Assembly (NCBI RefSeq): GCF_927904885.1 | Contig: NZ_CAKMNW010000015.1 | Span: 1 to 64,000 of the forward strand | Direction: 5' to 3' | From: Candidatus Nitrotoga sp. M5 | GTDB taxonomy: Bacteria > Pseudomonadota > Gammaproteobacteria > Burkholderiales > Gallionellaceae | Length of the DNA stretch: 64,000 bases | Part shown: piece after piece, positions 45,175 through 55,537 of the stretch | Layout of the letters: every line of letters begins with the position of its first letter | Position numbering within the stretch: the first letter of the stretch is position 1 | Made by a program: the position numbers and the translations under genes | The notes under the pieces: model-generated | The model's database searches: none | Told to the model about the DNA's origin: nothing | Seen by the model: the letters and a program-made list of their open reading frames with translations, nothing else

Positions 45175-46509
45175 TTATGAACTAGCTAACCTCTGCAACA
45201 ACTTCTCATGTATCCCGCCAAATCCGCCGTTACTCATGACCAGAATGTTATCACCGGGTCGAGCGGCGGTAACAATAGCGGATATCAATTCGTTCAGATT
45301 ATCTTTTATGACAGCCCTTTCTCCCAGCGGAGCGAGTGCCGCACGTGCATCCCAGCCGAGGTTGAAGTCGTAGCAAAATATCCTGTCTGCATCCTTAAGA
45401 CTGTCGGGCAGAGCGTTCTTCATTACGCCGAGTTTCATGGTATTGGAACGCGGCTCCAGTACTGCCAGGATGCGTGCACTGCCTGCTTCAGCGCGCAGCC
45501 CTGACACGGTGGTGGCAATCGCAGTGGGGTGATGCGCAAAGTCGTCATACACGGTGATACCGTTGACCACGCCTCTTACTTCCATACGACGTTTGACGTT
45601 TTTAAATTCGCTCAATGCAGCCAGTCCTAGCGTGACGGGCACACCGGCATGACGTGCGGCGGCAAGTGCGGCGAGTGCGTTCAAGCGGTTGTGTTCGCCC
45701 ATTAATTCCCATTTCAGTTCGCCATTTGCTGAGCTATTAAAAGTAACGTGATTATCAGCGTCGATGTTCCAGCTGTCAGCACCGGCAAATAATTCCACAG
45801 GTGTCCAGCAGCCGTGATTGATAACGCGCTTCAATGAATCGGCTCGGCCGTTGCTGATAATCAGCCCGTTACCGGGCACCGTGCGCACCAGATGATGGAA
45901 TTGTGTTTCGATGGAGGCGAGGTCAGCAAATATGTCAGCGTGGTCGAACTCCAGATTGTTGAGGATGACGGTACGCGGACGGTAATGAATGAACTTGGAG
46001 CGTTTGTCGAAAAACGCGGTGTCATATTCATCCGCTTCAATGACGAAGAAAGGCGTATCGGTTAAACGTGCAGAGAGTCCAAAATTCTGCGGCACACCGC
46101 CGATCAGGAATCCTGGATTCAAGCCGGCATATTCCAGTATCCATGCCAGCATAGAGCTGGTGGTGGTCTTGCCATGGGTGCCTGCAACTGCCAGCACCCA
46201 CTTTCCCTGTAGCAGGTTTTGCGCCAGCCACTGTGGGCCGGAAATGTAGGGTAGGTTGCGATTGAGAATTTCTTCCATCAGCGGATTTCCGCGCGATACT
46301 ACATTGCCGATAACAAAAATATCCGGTAGAAGGGTGATCTGTTCCGGGCCGAAGCCTTCAATCAGCTCTATGCCTTGTGCCTCAAGTTGTGTGCTCATCG
46401 GCGGATAAACGTTGGCGTCGCAGCCGGTTACGCGATGTCCTGCTTGTTTGGCCAGTACAGCTATGCCACCCATGAAGGTGCCACAAATACCAAGAATATG
46501 GATGTGCAT
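45175..46509 (-). CDS. mpl: UDP-N-acetylmuramate:L-Ala-gamma-D-Glu-meso-DAP ligase
   Basis: The 444-residue Mur-ligase-family enzyme attaches recycled murein tripeptide to UDP-MurNAc. It starts MHIHILGICGTFMGGIAVLA, has the ATP loop VAGTHGKTTTSSMLAW, VIEADEYDTAFFDKRSKF and the DDFAHHPTAIATT motif, matching Mpl rather than MurC. AAGG lies six bases before the ATG. It is followed, 151 bases on, by the HEPN-like gene on the same strand. Confidence 0.97.
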   Translation of the reverse strand: MHIHILGICGTFMGGIAVLAKQAGHRVTGCDANVYPPMSTQLEAQGIELIEGFGPEQITLLPDIFVIGNVVSRGNPLMEEILNRNLPYISGPQWLAQNLLQGKWVLAVAGTHGKTTTSSMLAWILEYAGLNPGFLIGGVPQNFGLSARLTDTPFFVIEADEYDTAFFDKRSKFIHYRPRTVILNNLEFDHADIFADLASIETQFHHLVRTVPGNGLIISNGRADSLKRVINHGCWTPVELFAGADSWNIDADNHVTFNSSANGELKWELMGEHNRLNALAALAAARHAGVPVTLGLAALSEFKNVKRRMEVRGVVNGITVYDDFAHHPTAIATTVSGLRAEAGSARILAVLEPRSNTMKLGVMKNALPDSLKDADRIFCYDFNLGWDARAALAPLGERAVIKDNLNELISAIVTAARPGDNILVMSNGGFGGIHEKLLQRLASS

Positions 46510-46852
46510 GTTATGCCTTGAAAATAAGAATCTTCGCGTTCGTCAGGGATCGCGCGGTATAGCCGATGCGGTTGGCTGGTGCTTGGAGCAAGCTCTCGAA
46601 TAGTGCTTTACTCCAGCTGCGCCAATGCAGTAATGTACTCGGCGAATGGATAATTCTTTGGAGGTGCCCATGCCGGGCAATAGTCGTGAACATGTTTGCA
46701 GCAATTAACTGTGGTGCGGTTAGCAACAGTGGTGTGCGATCAGAAAATTGAAGCCGCTACTTTCAGCATAGCAATGCATATTGCCATGCTGAACTTTTCA
46801 GGAAATAGCGCAATTCAAAAGTTTACGCGGATATTGTCAGGCCCCTTTATCG
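46510..46852. other. Intergenic region between metH and mpl
   Basis: These 343 bases lie between the metH stop and the mpl start on the same strand. An open minus frame (46511-46726) shows no recognisable motif. No terminator or repeat was found. Confidence 0.4.
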
Positions 46853-49800
46853 TTAAGCATCATAATTTAAAACGGGCGCTAACCAGCGTTCGGTTTCTTC
46901 AAGGCTTAACCCCTTGCGCTGTGCGTAGTCTTCTATCTGATCTTTGTCTACTTTTGCCGAGGCAAAATATTGCGATTGCGGATGAGAAAAATAAAAGCCG
47001 CTTACAGCAGCTGTCGGCAGCATGGCAAAACTTTCAGTGAGTGTAATACCAGCTTTGTTAGGTGCGTCCAGTAGTTCAAACAGGGCCTGTTTCTCAGTGT
47101 GATCGGGGCAAGCCGGGTAACCTGGGGCTGGGCGGATGCCGCGATATTTGTCATCGATTAAATCTTCAGTGCTGATCTGTTCATCAGCAGCATAGCCCCA
47201 GAACTCGCGTCGAACACGGGCATGCAGCATTTCGGCGAAGGCTTCGGCCAGACGGTCGGCCAAGGCTTTCAGCAGAATACTGTTGTAGTCATCATGCTTG
47301 TTCTCGTATTCCGCTACGCGCTCGTCAATACCGATGCCGGCAGTGACCGCAAACGCGCCGATATAATCAGACACGCCGCTTTCTTTGGGCGCAATAAAAT
47401 CACCGAGGCTGAGGTTGGGCTTGTCTTTTGGCTTTACCATTTGCTGGCGCAGGTTGTGCCAAGTCATGGCTACTTGGCTGCGTGATTCATCAGTGTAAAT
47501 TTCGATGTCGTCGCTATTTACACTGTTGGCCGGAAAAAGACCAAACACTGCGTTTGCACCTAACCACTTTTCATCTACGATGCGCTTGAGCATGGCCTGT
47601 GCATCGTCAAACAAATTACGTGCTGCTTCGCCAATCACTTCATCAGTGAGAATTTTCGGATAGCGCCCGGACAGCTCCCAAGTCTGGAAGAAGGGCGTCC
47701 AGTCGATGTAGGGGCTGATTTCTGCCAGTGAGTAATCGCTTAGCGCCTGCACACCAAGGAAATTGGGTTTGGGCGGTGTATAGCTGGCCCAGTCTGTTTT
47801 CAGACCATGCGCGCGTGCATCAGCCAGCTTGTAACGGGCACCTTGTGGTTTTTTGTTGGCATGCAGTTCACGCGTCTTGGCATAGTCGGTCTTTATGCCA
47901 GCCACATAGTCGTCACGTAACGTGCTGCTCAACAGGTTGTTGCACACACCCACCGCACGCGATGCATCCGTTACATAAACGGTGACGCCGCTGGTATAGT
48001 TAGGCTCGATTTTTACCGCTGTATGCATGCGAGAAGTGGTTGCGCCACCGATCAGCAACGGGATGGTGAATTCTTGGCGTTGCATTTCCTTGGCTACATA
48101 CGCCATCTCTTCCAGTGAGGGCGTGATTAATCCAGACAGGCCAATAATGTCGACTTTGTGCTCGCGTGCTGTGTCCAAAATTTTCTGGCACGGCACCATC
48201 ACGCCCATGTTGATAACTTCGAAATTGTTGCACTGCAGCACCACCGTGACGATGTTCTTACCGATGTCATGCACATCACCCTTGACTGTGGCGATGAGGA
48301 TCTTGCCCTTGGGTTTATTGTTACCCGAACGTGCCTTCTCTGCTTCTATAAATGGCACCAAATGCGCTACTGCTTGCTTCATCACGCGTGCGGATTTCAC
48401 CACTTGTGGCAAGAACATTTTGCCCGCGCCGAACAGGTCGCCAACGACGTTCATGCCGGTCATCAGCGCACCTTCGATCACCTCAACTGGGTAAGACGCC
48501 TGTAACCGAGCTTCCTCTGTGTCTTCAACGACATAGGTGTTAATGCCACGCACCAAAGCGTGGGTCAGGCGTTCCTGCACAGTGCCTTGTCGCCATGCCA
48601 GATCTTCCACTTGGGCCTTGGCGCCGCCGGTCACATTTTCGGCCACCGTTACCAGTCGCTCGCCTGCATCGGGACGTCGATTCAATACTACGTCTTCCAC
48701 CGCGTCGCGCAAATCTTTTGGAATTTCATCGTACACACCGAGCTGACCGGCATTAACAATCCCCATGTTCATACCCGCTTGCACCGCATGATAGAGAAAC
48801 ACAGTGTGAATAGCTTCGCGTACCGCATCGTTACCACGGAATGAGAACGATACATTGGATACACCACCGCTAACTTTTGCGTAAGGCAGGTTTTGTCTGA
48901 TCCAGCGCGTGGCTTCAATAAAATCCACCGCGTAGTTGTTGTGTTCCTCTATGCCGGTGGCAATGGCGAAAATATTCGGGTCGAAAATAATATCTTCCGG
49001 CGGGAAACCAACTTGATTCACCAGAATGTCATAGCTGCGTTTACAAATTTCCATCTTGCGCTGTTGAGTATCGGCCTGACCCTGTTCGTCAAATGCCATT
49101 ACGACTGCCGCTGCACCATAGCGCCGCACCAGCTTGGCATATTTGATGAACTCGGCTTCGCCTTCTTTCATGCTGATCGAGTTGACGATGGCCTTGCCCT
49201 GTACGCATTTCAGACCAGCCTCGATTACCGACCATTTGGATGAATCAATCATAAGCGGTACGCGCGAAATATCTGGCTCTGATGAGATAAGGTTGAGGTA
49301 CTTCGTCATGGCAAATTGCGAATCCAGCATCGCTTCGTCCATGTTGATGTCTACAACCTGTGCGCCATTATCTACTTGCTGTTGCGCCACGTTGACGGCT
49401 GTCGTGTAATCCTCGGCGAGGATGAGGCGTGCAAACATTTTCGAACCGGTAACGTTGGTGCGCTCACCGACGTTCACGAATAAGGAATCATCGCCGATGT
49501 TGAATGGCTCCAGACCGGATAGTCGACATTTTTTTTCAAGCTCTGGGATGCGGCGCGGCGGGATTCCTTTTAATGCCTCGGCAATTGCCTTGATGTGTGC
49601 CGGCGTGGTACCGCAACAGCCGCCCGCGATGTTGAGGAAGCCGCTAGTGGCAAACTCCTTAACTAGCTTGGCGGTATGTTCCGGCGATTCGTCATAGCCA
49701 GAATCAGACAGTGGATTAGGCAAGCCGGCATTGGGATGCGCACTCACATAAGTGGTGGCGGCACGCGACAATTCCTCGACGTAAGGGCGCATTAGTTCCG

Positions 49801-50584
49801 CTCCAAGCGCACAATTTAGTCCAATAGATAAAGGCTTGGTATGCGACAGCGAATTCCAGAATGCTTCAGTCGTTTGGCCCGACAAGGTGCGCCCGGAAGC
49901 GTCGGTGATGGTGCCGGAAATCATGATCGGAACGCGCACGTTATGAAGATCGAAATATTGCTCGATGGCGAACAATGCGGCCTTGGCGTTCAGCGTGTCG
50001 AAAATAGTCTCCACCATCAGTAGATCTGCTCCACCATCCAGCAGGCCGCGTATGGCTTCGGTATAGCCTTCCACCAGCTGATCGAAGTTGATGTTGCGGA
50101 AACCGGGGTCATTTACGTCCGGGGATATGGATGCTGTACGTGTAGTTGGTCCCAACACGCCCGCTACAAAGCGCGGCTTGTCGGGTATCCGTTTTTCGTA
50201 TTCGTTGCACATATCACGTGCCAACTTTGCGCCAGCCACGTTTAACTCATATACCAGATGCTCCATCTGGTAATCTGCCATCGACACGGAGTTGGCGTTG
50301 AAGGTATTGGTCTCAAGGATGTCCGCTCCCGCTTCCAAGTATTCTGCATGGATGCTGCGAATGATCTGCGGTTGCGTCAGCGTCAGTAGGTCATTGTTGC
50401 CTTTGAGGTCGAGCGGGTGGTCGGCAAAACTCTGACGAGGCTCGGTATTACCGTCATGTGCGACTACGCCGCGATAATGCTCCTCGGTCAATTTGTATAG
50501 CTGAATCATCGTTCCCGTCGCACCGTCCAGTATAAGGATGCGTTGTTCCAGCAAGCGTTCAATAAGATGGGGGGTGGGGTTCAT
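46853..50584 (-). CDS. metH: Cobalamin-dependent methionine synthase
   Basis: The 1243-residue enzyme transfers the methyl group of 5-methyl-THF to homocysteine through cobalamin. Domains in order: homocysteine binding (1-340) with zinc cysteines in [12 protein letters not shown] and [11 protein letters not shown]; pterin binding (350-640) with [17 protein letters not shown]; helical cap and cobalamin domain (650-900) with the cobalt-ligand [16 protein letters not shown]; and the AdoMet-binding reactivation domain (910-1243) with [12 protein letters not shown]. Full length. I saw no SAH or cobalamin riboswitch in the short leader. The upstream gap carries R1 copy 7. Confidence 0.98.
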   Translation of the reverse strand: MNPTPHLIERLLEQRILILDGATGTMIQLYKLTEEHYRGVVAHDGNTEPRQSFADHPLDLKGNNDLLTLTQPQIIRSIHAEYLEAGADILETNTFNANSVSMADYQMEHLVYELNVAGAKLARDMCNEYEKRIPDKPRFVAGVLGPTTRTASISPDVNDPGFRNINFDQLVEGYTEAIRGLLDGGADLLMVETIFDTLNAKAALFAIEQYFDLHNVRVPIMISGTITDASGRTLSGQTTEAFWNSLSHTKPLSIGLNCALGAELMRPYVEELSRAATTYVSAHPNAGLPNPLSDSGYDESPEHTAKLVKEFATSGFLNIAGGCCGTTPAHIKAIAEALKGIPPRRIPELEKKCRLSGLEPFNIGDDSLFVNVGERTNVTGSKMFARLILAEDYTTAVNVAQQQVDNGAQVVDINMDEAMLDSQFAMTKYLNLISSEPDISRVPLMIDSSKWSVIEAGLKCVQGKAIVNSISMKEGEAEFIKYAKLVRRYGAAAVVMAFDEQGQADTQQRKMEICKRSYDILVNQVGFPPEDIIFDPNIFAIATGIEEHNNYAVDFIEATRWIRQNLPYAKVSGGVSNVSFSFRGNDAVREAIHTVFLYHAVQAGMNMGIVNAGQLGVYDEIPKDLRDAVEDVVLNRRPDAGERLVTVAENVTGGAKAQVEDLAWRQGTVQERLTHALVRGINTYVVEDTEEARLQASYPVEVIEGALMTGMNVVGDLFGAGKMFLPQVVKSARVMKQAVAHLVPFIEAEKARSGNNKPKGKILIATVKGDVHDIGKNIVTVVLQCNNFEVINMGVMVPCQKILDTAREHKVDIIGLSGLITPSLEEMAYVAKEMQRQEFTIPLLIGGATTSRMHTAVKIEPNYTSGVTVYVTDASRAVGVCNNLLSSTLRDDYVAGIKTDYAKTRELHANKKPQGARYKLADARAHGLKTDWASYTPPKPNFLGVQALSDYSLAEISPYIDWTPFFQTWELSGRYPKILTDEVIGEAARNLFDDAQAMLKRIVDEKWLGANAVFGLFPANSVNSDDIEIYTDESRSQVAMTWHNLRQQMVKPKDKPNLSLGDFIAPKESGVSDYIGAFAVTAGIGIDERVAEYENKHDDYNSILLKALADRLAEAFAEMLHARVRREFWGYAADEQISTEDLIDDKYRGIRPAPGYPACPDHTEKQALFELLDAPNKAGITLTESFAMLPTAAVSGFYFSHPQSQYFASAKVDKDQIEDYAQRKGLSLEETERWLAPVLNYDA

Positions 50585-51869
50585 AGCGTCAGATATTTAA
50601 AAATGAAAGTGGATTTTAACATGCCTCATGCAAGACGAATCTCTTAACAGTCAATTATGTCGTTGTCTGCGCGATTGCAGGCAATGGAATAATTCATTTT
50701 GAGCTGGCTTTGGGTTGTTCACAATATTTGCAGTTTTTAGATTGGCGTGCCCATTCGATGTTGGCAGTCGCTTACTGGAGAGTCCGTTTTGGGAGGGACG
50801 CACACGGGGTTCGGTGGCAAAAGACGGCGCTTGCTGTTTTTTGTTTATCCAGAGCTGTGTCTTATGCAAACCTCTAGAAATCGCAATTTTGCGAGCAGTC
50901 ATTTGGTGGCTTGTCTGCTTACCATGTTTAGTCACAATACGGCATTGCTCGAAAAATTATCGCTTGCCATATGAGCTATATGTAGCGCTCAAATTTTTTA
51001 TTCTTGCTTTGTATCGCATGGCAGCCTGTCGGACTTAAAGGAAATTAGCTGCAAATTTAATTGAGCGGATTATATTTCCCCACTTTGTTTGCGCAATAGA
51101 ACAACTATATATCCTGCGAAATCGTCAAAACCTATCCTCGTTCAGCTAAGCTTTTGCTGCGACTCACTAACCTCCCGACGCTTGCACGATACTTTTTTTG
51201 TTATTATGAATAGCATTCAACACATGCGTGCACTCCCGAGTAGTAGTAGATCGCTTAAGGCAATATCTCAGTTCAAATTATAAATCGACAAAAAAATTGG
51301 GTAAAACTTTGATCAATGAGTTTGCCGGTGGGCACATGACCCGCATCATTTCGCGGGCTGCGTTAAGGTTAATATCCAAACCTAAAGTTGAAAAATGGAC
51401 ACCCAGTAATTAGTCTGGAAAGGATCAAAAAGTGCATGCATAACGAACGAAAGTGCTGTGGCCGGATAAAAAATTGCCCTGATACGACTCTGGCGTCCAC
51501 GTTGGTACCCGTTTTGAACTTCATGCCGTTACGTTGCAAGGTCTCTCCGACATCGGCAATCAATTGTTCACCCGCTTTCTTTGCTGAAAAACGACAGAGC
51601 TTGAATGGTACGGTAGCGACAGGCATGGCTTCGTATCCAAAACTGCTGTTTTAAGTCGGCCTGCTGTGTTTGTTATTTATAGTTGTTTAAAACGTTTAAT
51701 AACAGTATGGTGCTTACTAAATCAGCGTTGCTTTAGCGCAATCAACTTGGCCCAAGTGACGAATGATCTTGTTGTGTTTCGAAATTGAACCCGCGTCAGA
51801 ATCTCAGAATCATTGGGCGATGGCTAACTATTTTTACGATTTGCAGCGCGCCCAAAAGGAATGGCCACA
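50585..51869. other. Gene-poor region with R1 copy 7
   Basis: This 1.28-kb gap lies between divergent metH and the membrane signalling gene. R1 copy 7 occupies 50871-51040. On the minus strand at 51369-51626 an open frame includes KKAGEQLIADVGETLQRNGM, with good amino-acid composition but no recognised family; it may be a decayed gene. The rest shows nothing. Confidence 0.45.
50871..51040 (-). repeat. R1 dispersed repeat, copy 7 (near full length)
   Basis: Plus-strand blocks CCTCTAGAAATCGCAATTTT, GGCTTGTCTGCTTACC, GTCACAATACGGCATTGCTC, GAAAAATTATCGCTTGCCAT, AGCGCTCAAATTTTTTATTC match copies 1 and 3. The far end differs: it reads GCAGCCTGTCGGACTTA (51021-51037), whose exact reverse complement occurs at 9482-9498. 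Confidence 0.8.
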
Positions 51870-54800
51870 ATGACAATTTTTAAAGACAATTTGTCTCGAT
51901 TGTCACTCCATTTCTGGTTGACGCTGGGAATGCTTGTTGTTTTAGCTGCAACCTTTGCTGTTTATGTTGAGGCAGAAAGAGAGGTCAGTCGCGTTAACGA
52001 TTTGCGGCAGCATTCATTGCTGCTGTCTAATGAGTTGCGACAGTCATCTGATGACCTTACCCGTATGGTTCGCACTTATGTGGTGACCGGCACCCCCATC
52101 TACAAGCAGCGCTACCAGGAAATTCTCGATATTCGAAATGGCAGGAAGCCTCGTCCAATCGACTACCCAAACATCTACTGGGATATCGTGCAGGGAGACG
52201 GCCAGCGTTCGCAGCTGTCGGAGATAGCGGTTCCTTTGCTGGATTTGATGAGAGGGGTTGGTTTTACTGAAGCAGAATTCGCCAAGCTGGTGGAGGCAAA
52301 AAATAACTCGGATATGCTCACGCGCACTGAATTGGCCGCAATGGAGCTGATCGAGTCAACCAGTTCGCCGATTGAGGTAAATCGTGTCAAAGCAACGCTA
52401 ATGCTGCATGATGCAACCTATCACCAAGCCAAAGCCAGTGTCATGCGGCCAATCAGTCAGTTTCAAAGAATGATGGATCAGCGTACGCTGGAAATTGTTC
52501 ATGCCGCCAAAACTCATGCTTCAAAAATGTGTGTGGCCTACATAATGGTGGGTTTGCTGTTAGCGTTCCTGCTGTGGAAATTACAACGGAATTTGTACAC
52601 GATTTTGGGTGGTTCAGTGAACGAGCTGCATACGCGTATCGCCCACCTTGGCAGTGGAAACTTTTCATCCGTAATCTCGGTCGCCAAAGGCATGGAGAAC
52701 AGCGTGCTGGACTGGTTGTCGGAAACGCAGATGAATCTGGCTAGAATTGACACTCAGCGCAAAGAAGCCGAAGCAAAAAGTCAGCGCTTGACCAAGCTTT
52801 ATGCCGCTTTGAGTAAGTGTAACCAGGCCATCGTGCGTTGCACTAGCGAGGCGGAGTTGTTGGAGCAAGTCTGCCGCGTTGTAGTGAATTTCGGCGGGAT
52901 GGACATGGCATGGATAGGCGTTCTTGATGAGCATAGCAAACATATAACGCCGATTACATCCTTTGGCAGTGGCGTGGAATATCTGAGCGGGCTGCAAATT
53001 TCAGTGGAAGCCGATGGACTATACGGGCGTGGGGCGACTAGCTCGGCGTTCCGCGGAGATTTGCCGTTTTGGCGTCAAAATTTTCAACATGACCCCATCA
53101 CGACCCCATGGCGTAAGCACAGTGCACAGTTTGGATGGGTGTCATCTGCCGCACTTCCCCTGCATCGGAATGATGAGGTTATTGGGGTTTTAACTCTCTA
53201 TACCGATGTGGATAACGCATTTGACGAAAATGTGCGCAATTTGCTTGTGGGAATGGCGATGGACATAGACTATGCGCTGAAAAACTTTGAACATGAGGCG
53301 CAGCGCAAGCGGGCAGAAGAAGCATTGCGGGCAAGCGAACAGCGCTTACGGACCATCATTGAGACAGAGCCGGAATGCATAATGGTCGTAGGCAGCGACG
53401 GACGAATCATGGAAATGAACGCTATAGGCCTTGCCATGCTCGAGGCGGATTCTATAGAGGAGGTGCAACAGCATAATCTTGTAGACTTTATTCTTTCCGA
53501 ATATCACGATTCTTTTCTCGCCATGCACAAGCGCGTGATGGGTGGAGAAAATTGTATTTTTGAGTTCGAAATAAAGGGGGGCAAAGGTAAACAGCACTGG
53601 CTCGAGACTCATGCCGCGCCACTCAGTGATGCGGACGGCAAAATTACGATGTTGCTTGGTATTACCCGAGACATTACAGCGCGCAAGGAAGCCGAGAACC
53701 GTATTCAATTTCTAGCGCATTTCGATGCGCTCACCGGGCTACCGAACCGCGCCCAACTAAACAAGCACGCTAAACATGTCATTAGTTTGGCGCAGCGGAG
53801 TCAAGTGCCGGTTACATTGATGTTCCTTGATCTCGACCACTTCAAGAACATTAACGATACTCTCGGCCACAGTGTAGGCGATGCTTTGCTGATCGAGCTA
53901 GCCAAACGACTGCGCTTGGTGCTTCGCGAGGAAGATATGGTGTCACGTCTTGGTGGGGATGAATTCATCTTTTTGTTGTACGGAGTCGATGCGCACGAGG
54001 CGTCCCATGTGGCGCAAAAACTGCTGGATGTTATCGCCGAACCGTGCAAAATAGTACAGTATGATCTGGATATAACTGCCTCAATCGGCATTGCAATTTA
54101 TCCGAGTGATGGCGCAGATCTGGAGACTCTTTCCAAAAGTGCTGATTCAGCCATGTATCGAGCCAAGCACGAAGGTCGTCATGGTTACCGGTTCTTTACT
54201 GCGGAAATGCAAATTCGTTCGATGCGTCATCTGAACGTGGTCAATGCGCTACGCCAAGCGATTGAACGCGATCAACTTCAGATTTACTATCAGCCGCAGA
54301 TATCCGCGCGTGACGGCCACATTATCGGGGTGGAAGCTTTGCTAAATTGGACACATCCAGTGTTAGGTTCAGTTTCGCCAGCGGAATTTATCCCCGTCGC
54401 CGAAGAAAGTGGGCTGATCCTGCCGATTGGGGTTTGGGTATTGAGGCATGCGGTGCGGCAGGCAAAATCATGGGTGCAGAATGGCCTTGCCCCAATGAGT
54501 ATGGCAGTGAATCTTTCCGTAATTCAGTTTCGCCACCCCGACTTGCCTGATCTGATAACGCGCATCCTCGACGAAGAGGGCTTGCGGCCGGAATATCTGG
54601 AACTGGAGCTGACCGAGGGTGTGGCGATGCACGATCCGCAACAGGCAATTGCCGTAATGAACAAGCTGCACGAGCGTGGCGTGCGCATGTCGATTGATGA
54701 CTTTGGTACCGGCTTTTCATCACTGAGCCACCTGAAGAAATTTAAGGTGTACAAACTCAAGATTGATCAGTCTTTCGTGCGCGATATCTGCACCGATCCG

Positions 54801-54995
54801 GAAGACAGGGCTATCGTTAGCGCTGTTATCAATATGGCAAAGAGCCTTGGGCTGAAAACTATCGCCGAAGGTGTGGAGACAGCGGGACAGTTAGCGTTCC
54901 TGCTGGAGCAGGGGTGTGATGAGTGGCAGGGATATTATTATTGCAAGCCATTGCCAGCCGACCAATTCGAGGAGTTTTCTCGATTGAATGCCTGA
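51870..54995 (+). CDS. Membrane sensor with GAF, PAS, GGDEF and EAL domains
   Basis: The 1041-residue protein has a transmembrane helix (about 14-32), a periplasmic mainly helical region of about 190 residues, a second helix (about 222-240), then GAF (about 315-475), PAS (about 490-610), GGDEF (SRLGGDEF near residue 693, with RxxD inhibitory site REED five residues before it) and EAL (VEALLNWTHP, LELTEGVAM, DDFGTGFS). It is a transmembrane cyclic-di-GMP enzyme; both active-site signatures are intact. ATG 51870 is preferred over ATG 51861 because AAGGA sits nine bases before the former but directly abuts the latter. Confidence 0.94.
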   Translation: MTIFKDNLSRLSLHFWLTLGMLVVLAATFAVYVEAEREVSRVNDLRQHSLLLSNELRQSSDDLTRMVRTYVVTGTPIYKQRYQEILDIRNGRKPRPIDYPNIYWDIVQGDGQRSQLSEIAVPLLDLMRGVGFTEAEFAKLVEAKNNSDMLTRTELAAMELIESTSSPIEVNRVKATLMLHDATYHQAKASVMRPISQFQRMMDQRTLEIVHAAKTHASKMCVAYIMVGLLLAFLLWKLQRNLYTILGGSVNELHTRIAHLGSGNFSSVISVAKGMENSVLDWLSETQMNLARIDTQRKEAEAKSQRLTKLYAALSKCNQAIVRCTSEAELLEQVCRVVVNFGGMDMAWIGVLDEHSKHITPITSFGSGVEYLSGLQISVEADGLYGRGATSSAFRGDLPFWRQNFQHDPITTPWRKHSAQFGWVSSAALPLHRNDEVIGVLTLYTDVDNAFDENVRNLLVGMAMDIDYALKNFEHEAQRKRAEEALRASEQRLRTIIETEPECIMVVGSDGRIMEMNAIGLAMLEADSIEEVQQHNLVDFILSEYHDSFLAMHKRVMGGENCIFEFEIKGGKGKQHWLETHAAPLSDADGKITMLLGITRDITARKEAENRIQFLAHFDALTGLPNRAQLNKHAKHVISLAQRSQVPVTLMFLDLDHFKNINDTLGHSVGDALLIELAKRLRLVLREEDMVSRLGGDEFIFLLYGVDAHEASHVAQKLLDVIAEPCKIVQYDLDITASIGIAIYPSDGADLETLSKSADSAMYRAKHEGRHGYRFFTAEMQIRSMRHLNVVNALRQAIERDQLQIYYQPQISARDGHIIGVEALLNWTHPVLGSVSPAEFIPVAEESGLILPIGVWVLRHAVRQAKSWVQNGLAPMSMAVNLSVIQFRHPDLPDLITRILDEEGLRPEYLELELTEGVAMHDPQQAIAVMNKLHERGVRMSIDDFGTGFSSLSHLKKFKVYKLKIDQSFVRDICTDPEDRAIVSAVINMAKSLGLKTIAEGVETAGQLAFLLEQGCDEWQGYYYCKPLPADQFEEFSRLNA

Positions 54996-55010
54996 TAGAG
55001 TCTCGTATAG

Positions 55011-55074
55011 GCTGCGCTCGAATTTTTTAACTCTTCCCTGATTTTGCATAGAAACTTGAATTTTTAGATGCGCC
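55011..55074 (-). repeat. R1 dispersed repeat, copy 8 (right end)
   Basis: GCTGCGCTCGAATTTTTTAA and GCATAGAAACTTGAATTTTT followed by AGATGCGCC correspond to the right third of copies 1, 3 and 7. It fills the 86-base gap between the convergent signalling and YqaA-like genes. Confidence 0.65.
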
Positions 55075-55081
55075 TTCAAAT

Positions 55082-55474
55082 CTAGAATGCAATCGCAATT
55101 ATCCAATAACGCGCGAATTTACCTAGTGCCATGAAAAATGCGGCCTGCCATGGATTAAGTCTTAGCCATCCGGCAGCAAGACACAGTGCATCACCAAGTA
55201 ATGGCACCCAGGCTAGCAGCAATGCAGGTGTGCCATAGTGCTGTATTTTTTCCACATGTTTAAGCTTACGGGTTTGAGGTAGTAACCGACCCATACCGAA
55301 TGACACCATACCACCTAGCGTATTGCCGAGAGCACTTAGCAAAAGTGCGGGCCAAAATAATTCCGGATACACTTTCAGCACACCAATCAGTACAACTTCG
55401 GAGCCACCAGGAAGCAAGGTGGCGGCGAGGAAGCTGCTTATGAAAAGCGATAGCAGACTGGTAGATTCAGTCAT
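55082..55474 (-). CDS. YqaA-family membrane protein (SNARE-associated/DedA-like)
   Basis: The 130-residue protein has the YqaA/VTT pattern: an N-terminal re-entrant hydrophobic stretch SLFISSFLAATLLPGGSEVV, a GNTLGGMVSFGMGRLLP motif and C-terminal helices with PLLGDALCLAAGWLRLNPWQ. DedA-related proteins are membrane transporters or flippases; the exact role of YqaA is unknown. The frame opens at GTG 55507, but ATG 55474 gives the family-typical MTESTSLLSLF beginning; neither has a well-placed ribosome-binding site. Confidence 0.85.
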   Translation of the reverse strand: MTESTSLLSLFISSFLAATLLPGGSEVVLIGVLKVYPELFWPALLLSALGNTLGGMVSFGMGRLLPQTRKLKHVEKIQHYGTPALLLAWVPLLGDALCLAAGWLRLNPWQAAFFMALGKFARYWIIAIAF

Positions 55475-55537
55475 GCTCAGAAAGTCGGCGGGCTCTGTTA
55501 AAGCCACCTTTCTTGCTAAAAATTAATGACAGACTGA

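Noticed and set aside
50585-50700. SAH or cobalamin riboswitch ahead of metH
   Set aside because: The leader lacks the conserved blocks of either riboswitch.
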